In this document: piece by piece, positions 36,543 to 44,870 of the stretch
Position numbering within the stretch: the stretch's first letter is position 1
How the letters are laid out: every line of letters starts with the position of its first letter
DNA from: Hymenobacter busanensis
GTDB lineage: Bacteria; Bacteroidota; Bacteroidia; Cytophagales; Hymenobacteraceae
Direction of reading: 5' to 3'
DNA length: 64,000 nt
Assembly (NCBI RefSeq): GCF_008727865.1
Contig: NZ_VTWU01000007.1
Span: forward strand, 248,001-312,000
Notes under the pieces: generated by a model
The model's input: only the letters and a program-made list of their open reading frames with translations
The model's database searches: none
What the model was told of the DNA's origin: nothing
Translations under genes and position numbers: made by a program

Positions 36543-36880
36543 GCGGCTGGTTTAGGTCGAGGCAATAGAGGTGGAGTAGGTAAGTAAAGTAACAAAGGTG
36601 GCCACGCAGCAGCCTTTGTATGCAACGTCCCTAACTACCTCTGAGCCCCGGCCATCGACTAGTAGACATTATGAGTCCATGGCCGGGCTGCGCGGCTGAT
36701 GGTTTCCGTCAGCACCGTTGCGGCTTGGCTTTAGGTGTTCCTCACTTGTGTCTATGCCTCGTTGCTGGTAATGCTCTGGTCATGGCTTCAACGGGCCAAA
36801 CTTGAACCGCCGGGTCCCTATTCTGCTGGATACTGAGCCAGCCTAATGGGCTTCAGTGGCATCAGGCTCATGGAAGGCTA
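36543..36880. other. Intergenic stretch without a supported gene
   Basis: This 338-bp gap separates two convergent genes. The only structure seen is a weak inverted repeat, CCCGGCCAT with ATGGCCGGG (about 36646-36686, loop near 23 bases). No open frame, promoter or tRNA was recognised. Confidence 0.5.
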
Positions 36881-37609
36881 TTACTGGACCAGCAGCAAAT
36901 CGTGCTGACGGATGTAGGCCATGCGGCCGCGCCACACCACTTGGTACCAGATGTCGCGCTTGCCTCTTACCAAGAGCCGGTCCCCGCTGGCTACGGTAGT
37001 CAGCCAGTCGCTAGCAGCGCTCGGGGCTGCCATAAGTGCTGCATGAGGTTGGCAAACCAAGCCTGCAGTCGGCGGAGCCAGCAACTCCATAAATGCTCCC
37101 ACCAGCAGCAGGTAGCAACCATATACCACCCACCAACCACGCCCCACCCGGCGTTGCCGCAATAGCAATAGCATGCCCACTACCACGGCCACGGTGAGCA
37201 GGCTTTGTAGCACAACCGGGTAATAGCGCCTCACCGAAACCATCAACTGCTGCTGCCAAGTGCTCGGATAGCCTGTCAACTGACGGTTTTGCGCCATCTC
37301 GACCATTTTGCGCCACACAGCCCAAGTGGGGTAGCGGGCTTGGTATAGGCTTAAGTAGTACAGCGCCGAAGCACTACGGTTGTGGCTTTCTTGGGTAGCA
37401 GCCATTCGCAATAACATCCGCGGGCTTGCTTGCTGGTGTTTGAGGATCTTCCGGTAAAGGGGGTAAGCCCGCTCAGCTTGTCCGTGTGTAGTCAAAGAAT
37501 CTGCTCGAAGCAGTGCTTTGCTAGTTTCTTGAGCTTGAGCAATTTGAGTAAAAAACGCTAGTAGCGCTAAAAAAAACGTGATTTTTTTCTGTCTAAAGTT
37601 TGGCATCAA
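36881..37609 (-). CDS. Membrane protein with TPR-like region and C-terminal SH3-like domain
   Basis: This 242-aa protein has a signal peptide (FFLALLAFFTQIAQAQ), a TPR-like region (residues about 30-100, with ALLRADSLTTHGQAERAYPLY), two transmembrane helices (VVLQSLLTVAVVVGMLLLL and VVYGCYLLLVGAFMEL), and a C-terminal SH3-like domain ending WRGRMAYIRQHDLLLV. The same order is found in BatE-type proteins of Bacteroidota aerotolerance operons, but no bat neighbours are present here, so that name is not used. The first two codons are both ATG. It is divergent from tRNA-Lys, and its start overlaps the tRNA promoter. Confidence 0.75.
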   Translation of the reverse strand: MMPNFRQKKITFFLALLAFFTQIAQAQETSKALLRADSLTTHGQAERAYPLYRKILKHQQASPRMLLRMAATQESHNRSASALYYLSLYQARYPTWAVWRKMVEMAQNRQLTGYPSTWQQQLMVSVRRYYPVVLQSLLTVAVVVGMLLLLRQRRVGRGWWVVYGCYLLLVGAFMELLAPPTAGLVCQPHAALMAAPSAASDWLTTVASGDRLLVRGKRDIWYQVVWRGRMAYIRQHDLLLVQ

Positions 37610-37630
37610 TGCTTCAGCCCGCTACTTTTG
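37600..37630 (+). promoter_or_regulatory. Promoter of tRNA-Lys
   Basis: TTG (37600-37602), a 20-base spacer and TACTTTTG (37623-37630) form a near-ideal Bacteroidota promoter. The expected start is about 40 bases before the tRNA. Confidence 0.7.
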
Positions 37631-37675
37631 TACCCGCAATTCAACAACAACTAGTCGCTGAATCGCAAAGGAAAT

Positions 37676-37748
37676 GATTCTGTAGCTCAGCTGGTAGAGC
37701 AGTACACTTTTAATGTACGGGTCCTGGGTTCGAATCCCAGCGGAATCA
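37676..37748 (+). tRNA. tRNA-Lys(TTT)
   Basis: The 73-nt cloverleaf folds without gaps. The acceptor is GATTCTG with CGGAATC, the D stem GCTC with GAGC, the anticodon stem GTACA with TGTAC, and the T arm CTGGG-TTCGAAT-CCCAG. The loop CTTTTAA gives anticodon TTT. CCA is not encoded. Its 3' 30 bases are the left attachment site of the island, and the tRNA remains intact because the element restores the same sequence. Confidence 0.96.
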
Positions 37749-37749
37749 C
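37719..37749 (+). other. attL: 31-bp direct repeat in the tRNA-Lys 3' end
   Basis: GGGTCCTGGGTTCGAATCCC and the following AGCGGAATCAC are repeated exactly at 59785-59815. The tRNA T arm and acceptor end form the core, as is usual for tyrosine recombinases. Confidence 0.92.
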
Positions 37750-37754
37750 AGAAC

Positions 37755-37787
37755 GCCCTGTAAGTCAAGTACTTACAGGGCTTTTTT
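37755..37787 (+). terminator. Terminator of tRNA-Lys supplied by the island
   Basis: Arms GCCCTGTAAGT and ACTTACAGGGC are followed by TTTTTT. It lies just inside attL, whereas the presumed original tRNA terminator lies beyond attR at 59817. Confidence 0.85.
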
Positions 37788-37798
37788 GTGCTTGTTAA

Positions 37799-37823
37799 GT
37801 TTCTAGTCGAGTTACTTCTCGCT
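37799..37823 (+). repeat. Candidate integrase arm site, left
   Basis: The 25-bp sequence starting GTTTCTAGTCGAGTT and ending TCGCT is nearly the same as 59680-59704, in the same orientation. It lies 50 bp inside attL. Confidence 0.5.
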
Positions 37824-38212
37824 CGGTTTAGAGCTGCTGAATCGCTCTGAGCCGGTTAAAACACTATTAAGCACGCATTTCGGCTCGTCTGTTGAGCCCG
37901 GATGCCTGGACTAGCCTTTCTGCTTGCTTAGAGGACAGAATGCGATACAGGAGCCGATTTGATCCTACATCAGCTCTGCCGTAAGGGCAGCAGCCCATGA
38001 GTCGGAAGTAGGCGTTTATTTTTCCTTGGTTTCCAGTCGGGAAGTACTGTACATTGTTACCCCGCTCCCGGCGCATTAACAACTAGCCAGTTCTACGACA
38101 GCTTGGCTACTCGATCAGCTTGAGTCGCACATTGAACCTGCCCTCTAGAACTCAAGATGCTTGCCCAGGCGCTGGTGTAGTGGATTCGCTAGACACTCAT
38201 TAACCCGCTTGC
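37824..38212. other. Left-end stretch of the island without a supported gene
   Basis: This 389-bp stretch holds one minus-strand open frame of about 70 codons (37867-38076) with no recognisable domain or promoter. It may be the remains of a left-end gene or an integrase-binding region. Confidence 0.4.
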
Positions 38213-38683
38213 ATGGAAAACTTTTTACTTGACGGTGAAGAATTAATCAGGCACACACCGAACAACGTTGTCGTGCTGACAACGCACCGGCTACGGTACA
38301 GCGCAGCTAACTCCAGCCACTCTCGCCTCGTTTCGATGATGCTGGATAAGGTCAGCTCGTGCGAGGTTCGCTATGAAAGTCAACCCGGACTGTGGGTTAT
38401 CGGCTCGCTTTTCGCTATCCTGGGAGGCATGGCCCTGTTTGCAGGGGGGACTATCCAGCTGTTTGGTGTGCTGGCAATTGTATTAGGCCTCGTACTAATC
38501 GTAGCCTATTTGTCTACCAGAAGGCACATCGTCAGTATCACCTCGGATGGCGGAACCCGCATTGGTTTTGAAACCAAAGGACTGAAAAGAGAAGCTGTAA
38601 TCGCTTTTGTGAACGAGATCGAAAAGGCTAAAACGGAGCGAGTCGAGCGCCTGTATCAACTCGCCAATTCTGTTTTGGCTTAA
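38213..38683 (+). CDS. Membrane protein with bacterial PH-like domain
   Basis: This 156-aa protein starts MENFLLDGEELIRHTPNNVVVLTTHRLRY, read here as DGEELIRHTPNN and VVVLTTHRLRY, the strand pattern of bacterial PH-like (bPH/YdbT-type) domains. Two adjacent transmembrane helices follow (GLWVIGSLFAILGGMALF and IQLFGVLAIVLGLVLIVAY), then a second beta-rich half with HIVSITSDGGTRIGFETKG. Membrane-anchored PH-like proteins of this kind are common small genes of unknown role. The nuclease gene starts 22 bp downstream, so the two are probably an operon. Confidence 0.75.
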   Translation: MENFLLDGEELIRHTPNNVVVLTTHRLRYSAANSSHSRLVSMMLDKVSSCEVRYESQPGLWVIGSLFAILGGMALFAGGTIQLFGVLAIVLGLVLIVAYLSTRRHIVSITSDGGTRIGFETKGLKREAVIAFVNEIEKAKTERVERLYQLANSVLA

Positions 38684-38705
38684 GCTGTATTTACCTGTCA
38701 TTCCC

Positions 38706-39740
38706 ATGAACACCAAACCAAATCTCTTCAGCCTTGCCACCAAAGAGCTGTCTCAGGATGCCTTTTTCACCTGGCTGTTGCAATGGGCCGACCAAAGTGC
38801 AGCCTCATTCGATCAACAGCTTCACCAAGTAGCCAAAGCTTTTGTCCAGCTTCTTCTGGGCGAGTCCAGCGACTACATTGTGAACCAAGTCCAAGCGGGG
38901 CGGCAGTGGAAGAACATCGATGTATGGGCGGAAGTCAATGGGGAATATTTCATTGCCATCGAAGACAAGACGACAACCGGTGAGCATTCCGAGCAACTGG
39001 AGAAGTACAAGAGAGCTGCTGAAGAACACTACAAGGAAACTGGTTTTAAGCTTGTTTTCATCTACTTGAAGACCGGCAACGAAAGCCTTACAACCTTGAA
39101 GAAAATAACGGACAAGGGCTATACTGTAATCGGCCGGAAGGCCATCTTGGGCGTGTTACAGGCCAAGGGCGTTAACAACGAGATATTCGTCGATTTCGTC
39201 GAATATCTCGCAACCATCGAAAACCAAACCCAGACTTACAGCACCATTCAGAATATCATTTCCGATTGGAGAGCAGCAGAGGGGTTTTACCTACAATTGC
39301 AAGAGCAGTTAGGTAAATGGAGCGATTGGGGGTATGTATCCAACCCCACGGGGGGATTTTTGGGTTTCTGGTACAACTGGGCAGAAACCAACGACTATAG
39401 CCTCTACATCCAGATCGAGAATAGATTTGATAGCGGCATCAAAGTGGTTGTCAAGATTGGCGACTGGGAGCCCACTATTGATACGCTTTACCGGATTGTT
39501 GCGGAGTTGCAGCCATACGCAGTGAAGCACGAGCTTACCCTTGTGAAACCAGACAAGTACAGAACAGGCGACACGTCTACGCTGGCCGTTGTCAAAAACG
39601 CTTTTGCCGATGGTGGCGACGGTAACTTTGACCTTGCTGGATTTGTGCAGGTATTGAAACGTCTGGAATTGGTATTGAACGAGTACGTTGCAGACGCAGA
39701 GCGTGTCCTGTCAAGTGCTGAGGTTAATGATCCTAGCTAG
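38706..39740 (+). CDS. PD-(D/E)XK nuclease superfamily protein
   Basis: This 344-aa protein shows a PD-(D/E)XK core of the PDDEXK_4 type. The Asp is residue 72 in QWKNIDVWAEV, and the ExK residues 86 and 88 lie in YFIAIEDKTTTGEHSEQL, followed by the usual helix. The N-terminus (ATKELSQDAFFTWLLQWAD) is the conserved start of this family. The C-terminal half has no known domain. Members occur in defence islands and are thought to cut DNA, but no target is known. A strong hairpin terminator follows. Confidence 0.85.
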   Translation: MNTKPNLFSLATKELSQDAFFTWLLQWADQSAASFDQQLHQVAKAFVQLLLGESSDYIVNQVQAGRQWKNIDVWAEVNGEYFIAIEDKTTTGEHSEQLEKYKRAAEEHYKETGFKLVFIYLKTGNESLTTLKKITDKGYTVIGRKAILGVLQAKGVNNEIFVDFVEYLATIENQTQTYSTIQNIISDWRAAEGFYLQLQEQLGKWSDWGYVSNPTGGFLGFWYNWAETNDYSLYIQIENRFDSGIKVVVKIGDWEPTIDTLYRIVAELQPYAVKHELTLVKPDKYRTGDTSTLAVVKNAFADGGDGNFDLAGFVQVLKRLELVLNEYVADAERVLSSAEVNDPS

Positions 39741-39746
39741 GTCATG

Positions 39747-39807
39747 AGCAAGACCGGAAAGAGTAGAAAGCTGGGCGGCCTAGCTTTCTACTCTTTCCGG
39801 TCTTGCT
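39747..39807. terminator. Hairpin terminator between convergent genes
   Basis: Perfect 26-bp arms (39747-39772, 39782-39807) lie just after the nuclease stop. It can stop transcription from both sides. Confidence 0.8.
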
Positions 39808-39964
39808 TGGCTCCCTAGGATGGGCGAATACTATCCGCAAACAGGCGGTTTCTTGTTGTTGGGTAAGAGCTTTTACGAAGGCGGTGACAAGTGGCTTGTT
39901 CGCAGCATCAGGGCGGAGGCTGAGGCTACATCTGTTTGCAAGGGCAAGGCTTACGTGCTTCCCT

Positions 39965-40339
39965 CTAATAATCGCCTTTCCCGGCTACACAGTGCCGTAC
40001 CCCACCCCTAGGACTTTCCATGTCCCCCAAATAACGAGGAATGACATGGCAGTGGAAGTGGAAAACCGTCTGCCCAGCAGCTTGCCCGCAGTTCATTCCC
40101 AAGTTGTAGCCGTCGGGGCGGTGGCTTTCTTCGATGTTCGCTTTTACCATCTTGATTACGGCGGGCAACTCCTGTAGTTCTTCTTCGCTAAGCTCGAAAT
40201 AATCCCTGCGCAGTTGCTTGGTGATAATTAGAGAATGCCCGGGGCTAACCGGGTATCCATCCCTGATCACAAAAAAGTGATCAGTAGTTATAATGTGGTT
40301 GTCCGGGCTAATTGAAAAGAAAACCGAGGGCTTTTCCAT
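39965..40339 (-). CDS. HIT-family protein
   Basis: This 124-aa protein has the histidine triad HFHCHVIPR (His 94, 96 and 98) and the preceding VSPGHSLIITK and YNLGMNCGQAAGQTV blocks of HIT hydrolases. Such proteins hydrolyse or transfer nucleoside phosphates (HINT/FHIT-like). The ATG at 40339 is used; an upstream TTG would add three residues. It is the last gene of a three-gene minus-strand cassette after the HNH and coiled-coil genes (gaps of 41 and 36 bp). A role in removing nucleotide signals or repairing adenylylated DNA ends in a defence module is possible but untested. Confidence 0.88.
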   Translation of the reverse strand: MEKPSVFFSISPDNHIITTDHFFVIRDGYPVSPGHSLIITKQLRRDYFELSEEELQELPAVIKMVKANIEESHRPDGYNLGMNCGQAAGQTVFHFHCHVIPRYLGDMESPRGGVRHCVAGKGDY

Positions 40340-40380
40340 GTGCGACAAGGGTAAAGCAAATACTGGTTGCGTCGGGGAGT

Positions 40381-40872
40381 TTAGGCCAGCAACGCTTTGA
40401 GCCGCTTGTTCTCCTCAGTAAGCTTGGCTATTCTTTCTTTCAGCTGAAGGTTCTCGTGCGTCAAATCGTACGCCTCCCAGCTATCAAATTTTGAAACCTG
40501 CGTGAGGGCTTTGCTTATCAGGTACACCGTATTGGAGGCGCTGATATTGGCGGGTTCTGTATGCAGTTGCCGCACTATTCCTCTAGGGTCTATCAGGTCA
40601 AAATAAATCCGATCAGGAAAGTAGTTCGTCGCACTTCCCCAATGGGCCCCAGTTGTCCATTTGCTGTTCCCAAAGCCTGTTGCCTTACCGGCCAAGTCGA
40701 AGACCTCAAAGTGCTGAGCCCAGTTCTGCCCACAAGTATTCTTGGTGCCGTGGGTGATGTATGCCTTCAAAACATACGCTACAGCAGCATTCCGTGCCAG
40801 TTCAAAGGAATCGTGGCGACTTACACGTTTGTTATCGAATACGGCGTAAAATTCCTCTTGCAAGTGCTTCAT
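40381..40872 (-). CDS. Unknown protein with C-terminal coiled coil
   Basis: This 163-aa protein begins MKHLQEEFYAVFDNKRVSRHD and ends with a heptad-like helix, LTHENLQLKERIAKLTEEN and KRLKALLA, with Leu at regular spacing. The middle contains a YLISKALTQVSKFD helix and a beta-rich NYFPDRIYFDLIDPRG segment. No known domain was found. It sits between HNH and HIT genes on the same strand with short gaps, so its protein may join the two or bind one of them through the coiled coil. Confidence 0.72.
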   Translation of the reverse strand: MKHLQEEFYAVFDNKRVSRHDSFELARNAAVAYVLKAYITHGTKNTCGQNWAQHFEVFDLAGKATGFGNSKWTTGAHWGSATNYFPDRIYFDLIDPRGIVRQLHTEPANISASNTVYLISKALTQVSKFDSWEAYDLTHENLQLKERIAKLTEENKRLKALLA

Positions 40873-40908
40873 ATGATCAGTTGGTATTGGTCATTTCTTT
40901 AGCCCTAT

Positions 40909-41925
40909 TCAAAATGCGCCCTTCTTGTTGTTCAGGCGGGTGATGAGTTTGCGATAGAAAGAATCAGCCTCCGGGTTGTAACCGGCAGCGCCCCCCCAAT
41001 AATAAGCCCCCAAGATCTCCTTTGCGTTGTCGTAGTGCTTTCGCAGACTCTTGGCACGTTGAGCGGGGGAAGAGCCGAGCTCTCTTTCTATCTTTCCTTT
41101 CCAGGGGTGGTTGCTGCCCATGATGTTCTCGTTGCGGGCAATCAGCTTCTGGATGAAGTGCTCCCCGACGAGCCTATCGCTCTTGCTGAGATTACAGTCC
41201 TGATGGGCAAGCACCAGGTTCCAGATCTCGTCGTGGTGCAGTACTTGCCTGGGCAGGACATGGTCAACGTGGACCCCGCCTGCAGCCATGGGTTCGCCGC
41301 AGTAGAAGCAGGTGTTGGCTTGGTAGCCTTCCAAGAAAGGAATGTTAGCCGTCAGGTTGGTTCGGTGGTAGCCGTTTAACAGGTAGATGCCCCGCAGGTC
41401 GTTGGCGAGTTGTGAGTGGTCGTGAGAAATCTGAAAGGCACCCTCCAGCAGCCCCCATCGGCTGTCCAGTTGGCTTTGCAGGTTTGCTACTTCGCCGTCG
41501 GCCACCCGAAACAAGGCCTCGGTGAGGTTTAGCGAACGGCCGAAATCAGCGTTGTAAAATTTACCCTGCACGATTTCCCTGTCGGTGCCAATGGTCTGAA
41601 ACCGGGGTATGACATCGTGAAAGGCCCGCAGCCCGACTTCCTCCACAGCCTGGGCGTACGTGAGCTTCCCAAGCTGGTACTCCCTGACGATTCGCTCCAT
41701 GATGGTGAGCCGGGCCGGGTTGGACTGCTGCGGCATCGCTTGAGCAGCTGCAAGCCGGCTGAGGTAGTTGTCCAGATAAGCTTGCGAAAGGGCATCCCAG
41801 GTAACCACCTGCTGGTTGCGTTGGGTGAGGTCCAGCAGGGTTTTGCCTAGCGCTATCTTGTACGTTGCCGCATTCAGGCCATAGAGGATGATCCCGTTCC
41901 AGTATTCTGCCTCGCTGAATTTCAT
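40909..41925 (-). CDS. HNH endonuclease-domain protein
   Basis: This 338-aa protein has a zinc-supported HNH domain near residues 205-250. The first Cys pair is in NTCFYCGEPM (206, 209), GGVHVDHVLPRQ gives the catalytic His region (219, 222), and WNLVLAHQDCNLSKSD supplies the Asn and last Cys (244). The N-terminal 200 residues are helical and unassigned. It is the first gene of the HNH/coiled-coil/HIT cassette and is divergent from the EVE-HNH gene (114 bp). It is likely a DNA-cutting defence effector. Confidence 0.85.
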   Translation of the reverse strand: MKFSEAEYWNGIILYGLNAATYKIALGKTLLDLTQRNQQVVTWDALSQAYLDNYLSRLAAAQAMPQQSNPARLTIMERIVREYQLGKLTYAQAVEEVGLRAFHDVIPRFQTIGTDREIVQGKFYNADFGRSLNLTEALFRVADGEVANLQSQLDSRWGLLEGAFQISHDHSQLANDLRGIYLLNGYHRTNLTANIPFLEGYQANTCFYCGEPMAAGGVHVDHVLPRQVLHHDEIWNLVLAHQDCNLSKSDRLVGEHFIQKLIARNENIMGSNHPWKGKIERELGSSPAQRAKSLRKHYDNAKEILGAYYWGGAAGYNPEADSFYRKLITRLNNKKGAF

Positions 41926-42039
41926 ATCGGTCTATCAAGTGTATAGGTACTTACCCATAGGTTTGCCCTTCAATTGCACAGGGTAAAATACACTTGGTTT
42001 TTAGTTTTCACCCGTTGCCTAACCTCAATCGGAACTCCC

Positions 42040-43221
42040 ATGCCCTCCGGTCCTCACATTAGCACGGCCACCTTCGTCGAGATCCTACAGAATGATAAGT
42101 TGGTGCGGAAGGACGAAGTACTGATTTTCCAAACGCTGCACGCACTGGCAGCTCGGGAGGCCTCCGCAACGGAATTGGCTCGGTTGCTGGGGTGGCGGGG
42201 CAAGAACGATGTGCAAAACAAGATACTGGGCTTGGGCCGGCGAATACTGCAGAAGTACGACATTCAGCAAAGCAAAAGGACCAACGGCACCAAAAGGTAT
42301 TGGGACTTATTCTTCACCGGCCGTTACGAAGGAGTATATTTTCTCTACCGATTGAAGCCGGAGTTGGAAGCCGCTTTGGCCGAGTGTGGCCTGCTTCGAA
42401 ACATCAGTTTACCTATCAGTCGACCGGCGTATTTATTTGCCTGGAACCCTGCTAAATGGCAGTGGGCAGACTTGGAGCAGCAGGTAGAAGAGTGGCAAAA
42501 GACCGGAAAGTCAACCCAGGTTTGGAGCTGCGTCAGCCACCGCAGGATCAGGCCTGGCGATCGGGTATTCTTGGTTCGGTTGGGTTCCACACCCCGGGGG
42601 ATCATGGCCTCGGGTAAGGTCGTGTCCGAGCCCTTTACTGCGCCTCACTGGAACGGGGAAGACCGGGAAATCTGGAAGGTGGTTATTGAGTTCGACGTGT
42701 TGCTCAACCCTGGGCGGGACTCCATCTTAACCTTGGAATTCCTCGATACGGGTGCCCTAGCCAAACAGCAGTGGACACCCATGTCTTCAGGAGTGCCAAT
42801 CCTGCCGGAAGCAGCCCAGGAACTGGAAGAGGAGTGGTTTCACTTCCTCACCACGCAGCAACTTCGGTTCCCTCCGTTTGCCGACGCTTCGCAGCATGGT
42901 TCGCAATTGTACGAGGGTGCTGCCATTGAGACGGTGCAAACCCGGTATGAGCGCAATACCTACGCTAGGAACCTCTGTCTGGAACACTATGGCTACGCAT
43001 GTGCTGCCTGTGAATTCGATTTTGAGAAAACCTATGGTAGCCTTGGGCACAAGTTCATTCATGTGCATCACCGGACCATGATCTCAACGGCTGGGCAGCC
43101 TTACCAAGTGGACCCTGTCAAGGACCTGGTGCCTGTTTGCCCGAACTGTCATGCCATGCTGCACAGACAGAATCCGCCCCTTACTGTCGATGAATTGAAG
43201 CATAGGATGGCCCGTGACTAA
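42040..43221 (+). CDS. EVE-HNH protein, probable modification-dependent restriction enzyme
   Basis: This 393-aa protein joins three parts. A winged-helix-like N-terminus covers residues about 25-90 (ATELARLLGWRGKNDVQNKI). An EVE/PUA-like domain (129-255) has YLFAWNPAKW, VWSCVSHRRIRPGDRVFLVR and PRGIMASGKV. A C-terminal HNH domain has Cys 321 and 324, His 343 and 344, and Cys 367 and 370, in CAACEFDF, IHVHHRTM and VCPNCHAML. EVE-HNH fusions are known type IV-like enzymes that read modified cytosine and cut nearby. The ATG at 42040 fits best. A glycosylase-like gene follows 66 bp downstream. Confidence 0.88.
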   Translation: MPSGPHISTATFVEILQNDKLVRKDEVLIFQTLHALAAREASATELARLLGWRGKNDVQNKILGLGRRILQKYDIQQSKRTNGTKRYWDLFFTGRYEGVYFLYRLKPELEAALAECGLLRNISLPISRPAYLFAWNPAKWQWADLEQQVEEWQKTGKSTQVWSCVSHRRIRPGDRVFLVRLGSTPRGIMASGKVVSEPFTAPHWNGEDREIWKVVIEFDVLLNPGRDSILTLEFLDTGALAKQQWTPMSSGVPILPEAAQELEEEWFHFLTTQQLRFPPFADASQHGSQLYEGAAIETVQTRYERNTYARNLCLEHYGYACAACEFDFEKTYGSLGHKFIHVHHRTMISTAGQPYQVDPVKDLVPVCPNCHAMLHRQNPPLTVDELKHRMARD

Positions 43222-43287
43222 GACAGCACATGTGTTGCTCCCTTGGCTCAAGGGAATTGCTAGTATCATCTCCGTTTACTTTTCCCA

Positions 43288-43833
43288 ATGCCCATCATCA
43301 ACCACCGGTTCTTGTCCCACAGCATACACCCGGACACCGAGACCTTAATTGTCGGAACATTCAATCCAGAAACGGCAGAGAACGAGGCGGATTTCTTTTA
43401 CGGGCGAAGCCGGAATTTCCTGTGGCGCTTGCTGCCCGCTGCATACGGGAGCGAAGATCTAAAGGGCCGGGCCGTCGCAGACAAGATCAATTTCATCCGC
43501 ACGCACAAGATTGATTTTATCGATTTGATTGCCCGAGTCGAAGTAGAAGCTGGGCAGGAAGCTAATTATGACGACATCTACCTGGACAGTAAAAAACCTG
43601 CGTGGAATGATGTCATTGCTCAATTAGAGCAATTGCAACATATCAAGCGGGTCTGCTTTACCAGGAAAACGCTGGGTGGTATTCCGCACATGAAAGTACG
43701 GGTCGAGGAAATCCAGCGCTATTGCAACGCTCATGGCATTGAGTTCTCGCTGTTGAAGACGCCTGCGAGAACGTACTCCGTCCATAAGCAGGCGATCTGG
43801 TCCAACTTCTTTGGTAAGACCTCAACCAACTAA
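43288..43833 (+). CDS. Uracil-DNA-glycosylase-like protein
   Basis: This 181-aa protein has the UDG-fold start ETLIVGTFNPETAENEADFFY and YGRSRNFLWRLLPAAYG, which matches the motif 1 region of Mug/HDG-like glycosylases with an Asn. A later SLLKTPART stretch with HKQAIWSNFF resembles the family end. Most of these enzymes remove deaminated or modified bases. It lies 66 bp after the EVE-HNH gene, and its 3' end overlaps the convergent DUF3883 gene by 12 bp. It may repair or edit bases that the restriction system targets; this is inference. Confidence 0.8.
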   Translation: MPIINHRFLSHSIHPDTETLIVGTFNPETAENEADFFYGRSRNFLWRLLPAAYGSEDLKGRAVADKINFIRTHKIDFIDLIARVEVEAGQEANYDDIYLDSKKPAWNDVIAQLEQLQHIKRVCFTRKTLGGIPHMKVRVEEIQRYCNAHGIEFSLLKTPARTYSVHKQAIWSNFFGKTSTN

Positions 43834-44667
43834 CGCACGGTAGTGGGTGGGTTCCAATGTGCAGGATTGGTCAAGGAGACCTGGCAATACAAAGACCTTA
43901 GGGCCTTTACCATAATTGAAAACTCGGTAGAGCTGGTAATTATCGAGCAGGCGAGAAACGTTTACCTCATTATTAGAGGCATAAAAGGGCGTTAAAGGAC
44001 CAAAGCGAGTTGTTTTCACCTCGATGGGCCTTTCCTTGCCCGATATCTCAAAAGAGAGCACATCGTAGCCCAGCCCATCGCCTTGCGTTTGTGAAACGTG
44101 TTCGATGCGTTCGGCTAAACTGCGGTGTCCAGCCTTCCATAAACGGGCATGCTCTACTTCCAATACAAACTCCTCACCCGCCTTTCCTAGGGAAGCATTG
44201 TTTGCTTCCCTTTCCAAGTAGTTTACTCCCAAGCGAGGCCGATTGACTCGTTCCCCCCGGCCAGTTCTATGAAAAGTACTCGGTTGTCGTTGTGGCGCAG
44301 GTACGAAGGCGAGTTCTAAATCAACATCCGTAGCCGCTACAAGTGCCGGTTGCTCCACGAGGTTCTTCACAGTAACCAGCAGGGACTTATCAAGTGCTAG
44401 GTGTGCTTCTACTACCTCCCGTAGCAGCTCTTGGTAATTGCTGCGTGGCTTGTACCCATCAACGTACGGGAAGCCAAGGTCCAAAAGCACAGCGCTCATG
44501 TTGGCATGCTTGAATTCGATAGAAGCCAACGTTCGTCCAGTCAGTATTCGATTTAACTGGCGATTTGCTTCTTTCTTGTTGACCCGCTCACCATGCAGTT
44601 CTTTGTTGAGCATGTCAAAGTACGTCCTGACAATTGCCTCGACTTCAATGCGGGACCAATGCGACAT
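43822..44667 (-). CDS. DUF3883 nuclease-like protein
   Basis: This 281-aa protein has a C-terminal DUF3883 (PD-(D/E)XK-like) domain with GLGYDVLSFE (Asp 202) and RPIEVKTTR (Glu 216, Lys 218). The conserved lead helix is LGKAGEEFVLEVEHARL. The N-terminal half (IEVEAIVRTYFDMLNKEL and TGRTLASIEFKHANMSAVL) resembles a domain often fused to DUF3883 in restriction-type proteins. It is likely a DNA-binding or nuclease effector. It is convergent with and overlaps the UDG gene. Confidence 0.85.
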   Translation of the reverse strand: MSHWSRIEVEAIVRTYFDMLNKELHGERVNKKEANRQLNRILTGRTLASIEFKHANMSAVLLDLGFPYVDGYKPRSNYQELLREVVEAHLALDKSLLVTVKNLVEQPALVAATDVDLELAFVPAPQRQPSTFHRTGRGERVNRPRLGVNYLEREANNASLGKAGEEFVLEVEHARLWKAGHRSLAERIEHVSQTQGDGLGYDVLSFEISGKERPIEVKTTRFGPLTPFYASNNEVNVSRLLDNYQLYRVFNYGKGPKVFVLPGLLDQSCTLEPTHYRALVG

Positions 44668-44684
44668 GGTAAGCAGGAGGTAGC

Positions 44685-44870
44685 TTGGTGAATGATATGG
44701 GTATGCTTTCGATACATTCGAGAACCGTTAACCGAAAGCGCCACCTGCTGCAACAGATAGCCGACGAACTGAACCAAAGTGGCTACGTGACCTGCATGGG
44801 CAAGCAGTTCACATCCACTGGTGTATTGCGCTTACTGAAACGGGTAAAGCAACTATCTGGATCTCTGTGA
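44685..44870 (+). CDS. Short recombinase-like fragment (GTG start)
   Basis: This 61-aa frame starts with GTG. Its core HLLQQIADELNQSGYVTCMG then KQFTSTGVLRLLKR resembles the 'Recombinase' helix-turn-helix unit found in serine recombinases and similar small proteins, where LNxxGxxTxxGKxFT is typical. It overlaps the next convergent gene by 18 bp. It may be a tiny HTH protein or a remnant; confidence is low. Confidence 0.4.
   Translation: MVNDMGMLSIHSRTVNRKRHLLQQIADELNQSGYVTCMGKQFTSTGVLRLLKRVKQLSGSL

Noticed and set aside
36881-37609. Naming the TPR/SH3 protein BatE
   Set aside because: The domain order fits, but no batA, batB, batC or batD genes surround it.
37867-38076. A 70-codon minus-strand gene at the island's left end
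   Set aside because: No domain, promoter or operon context supports it, so it is only mentioned as part of the stretch.
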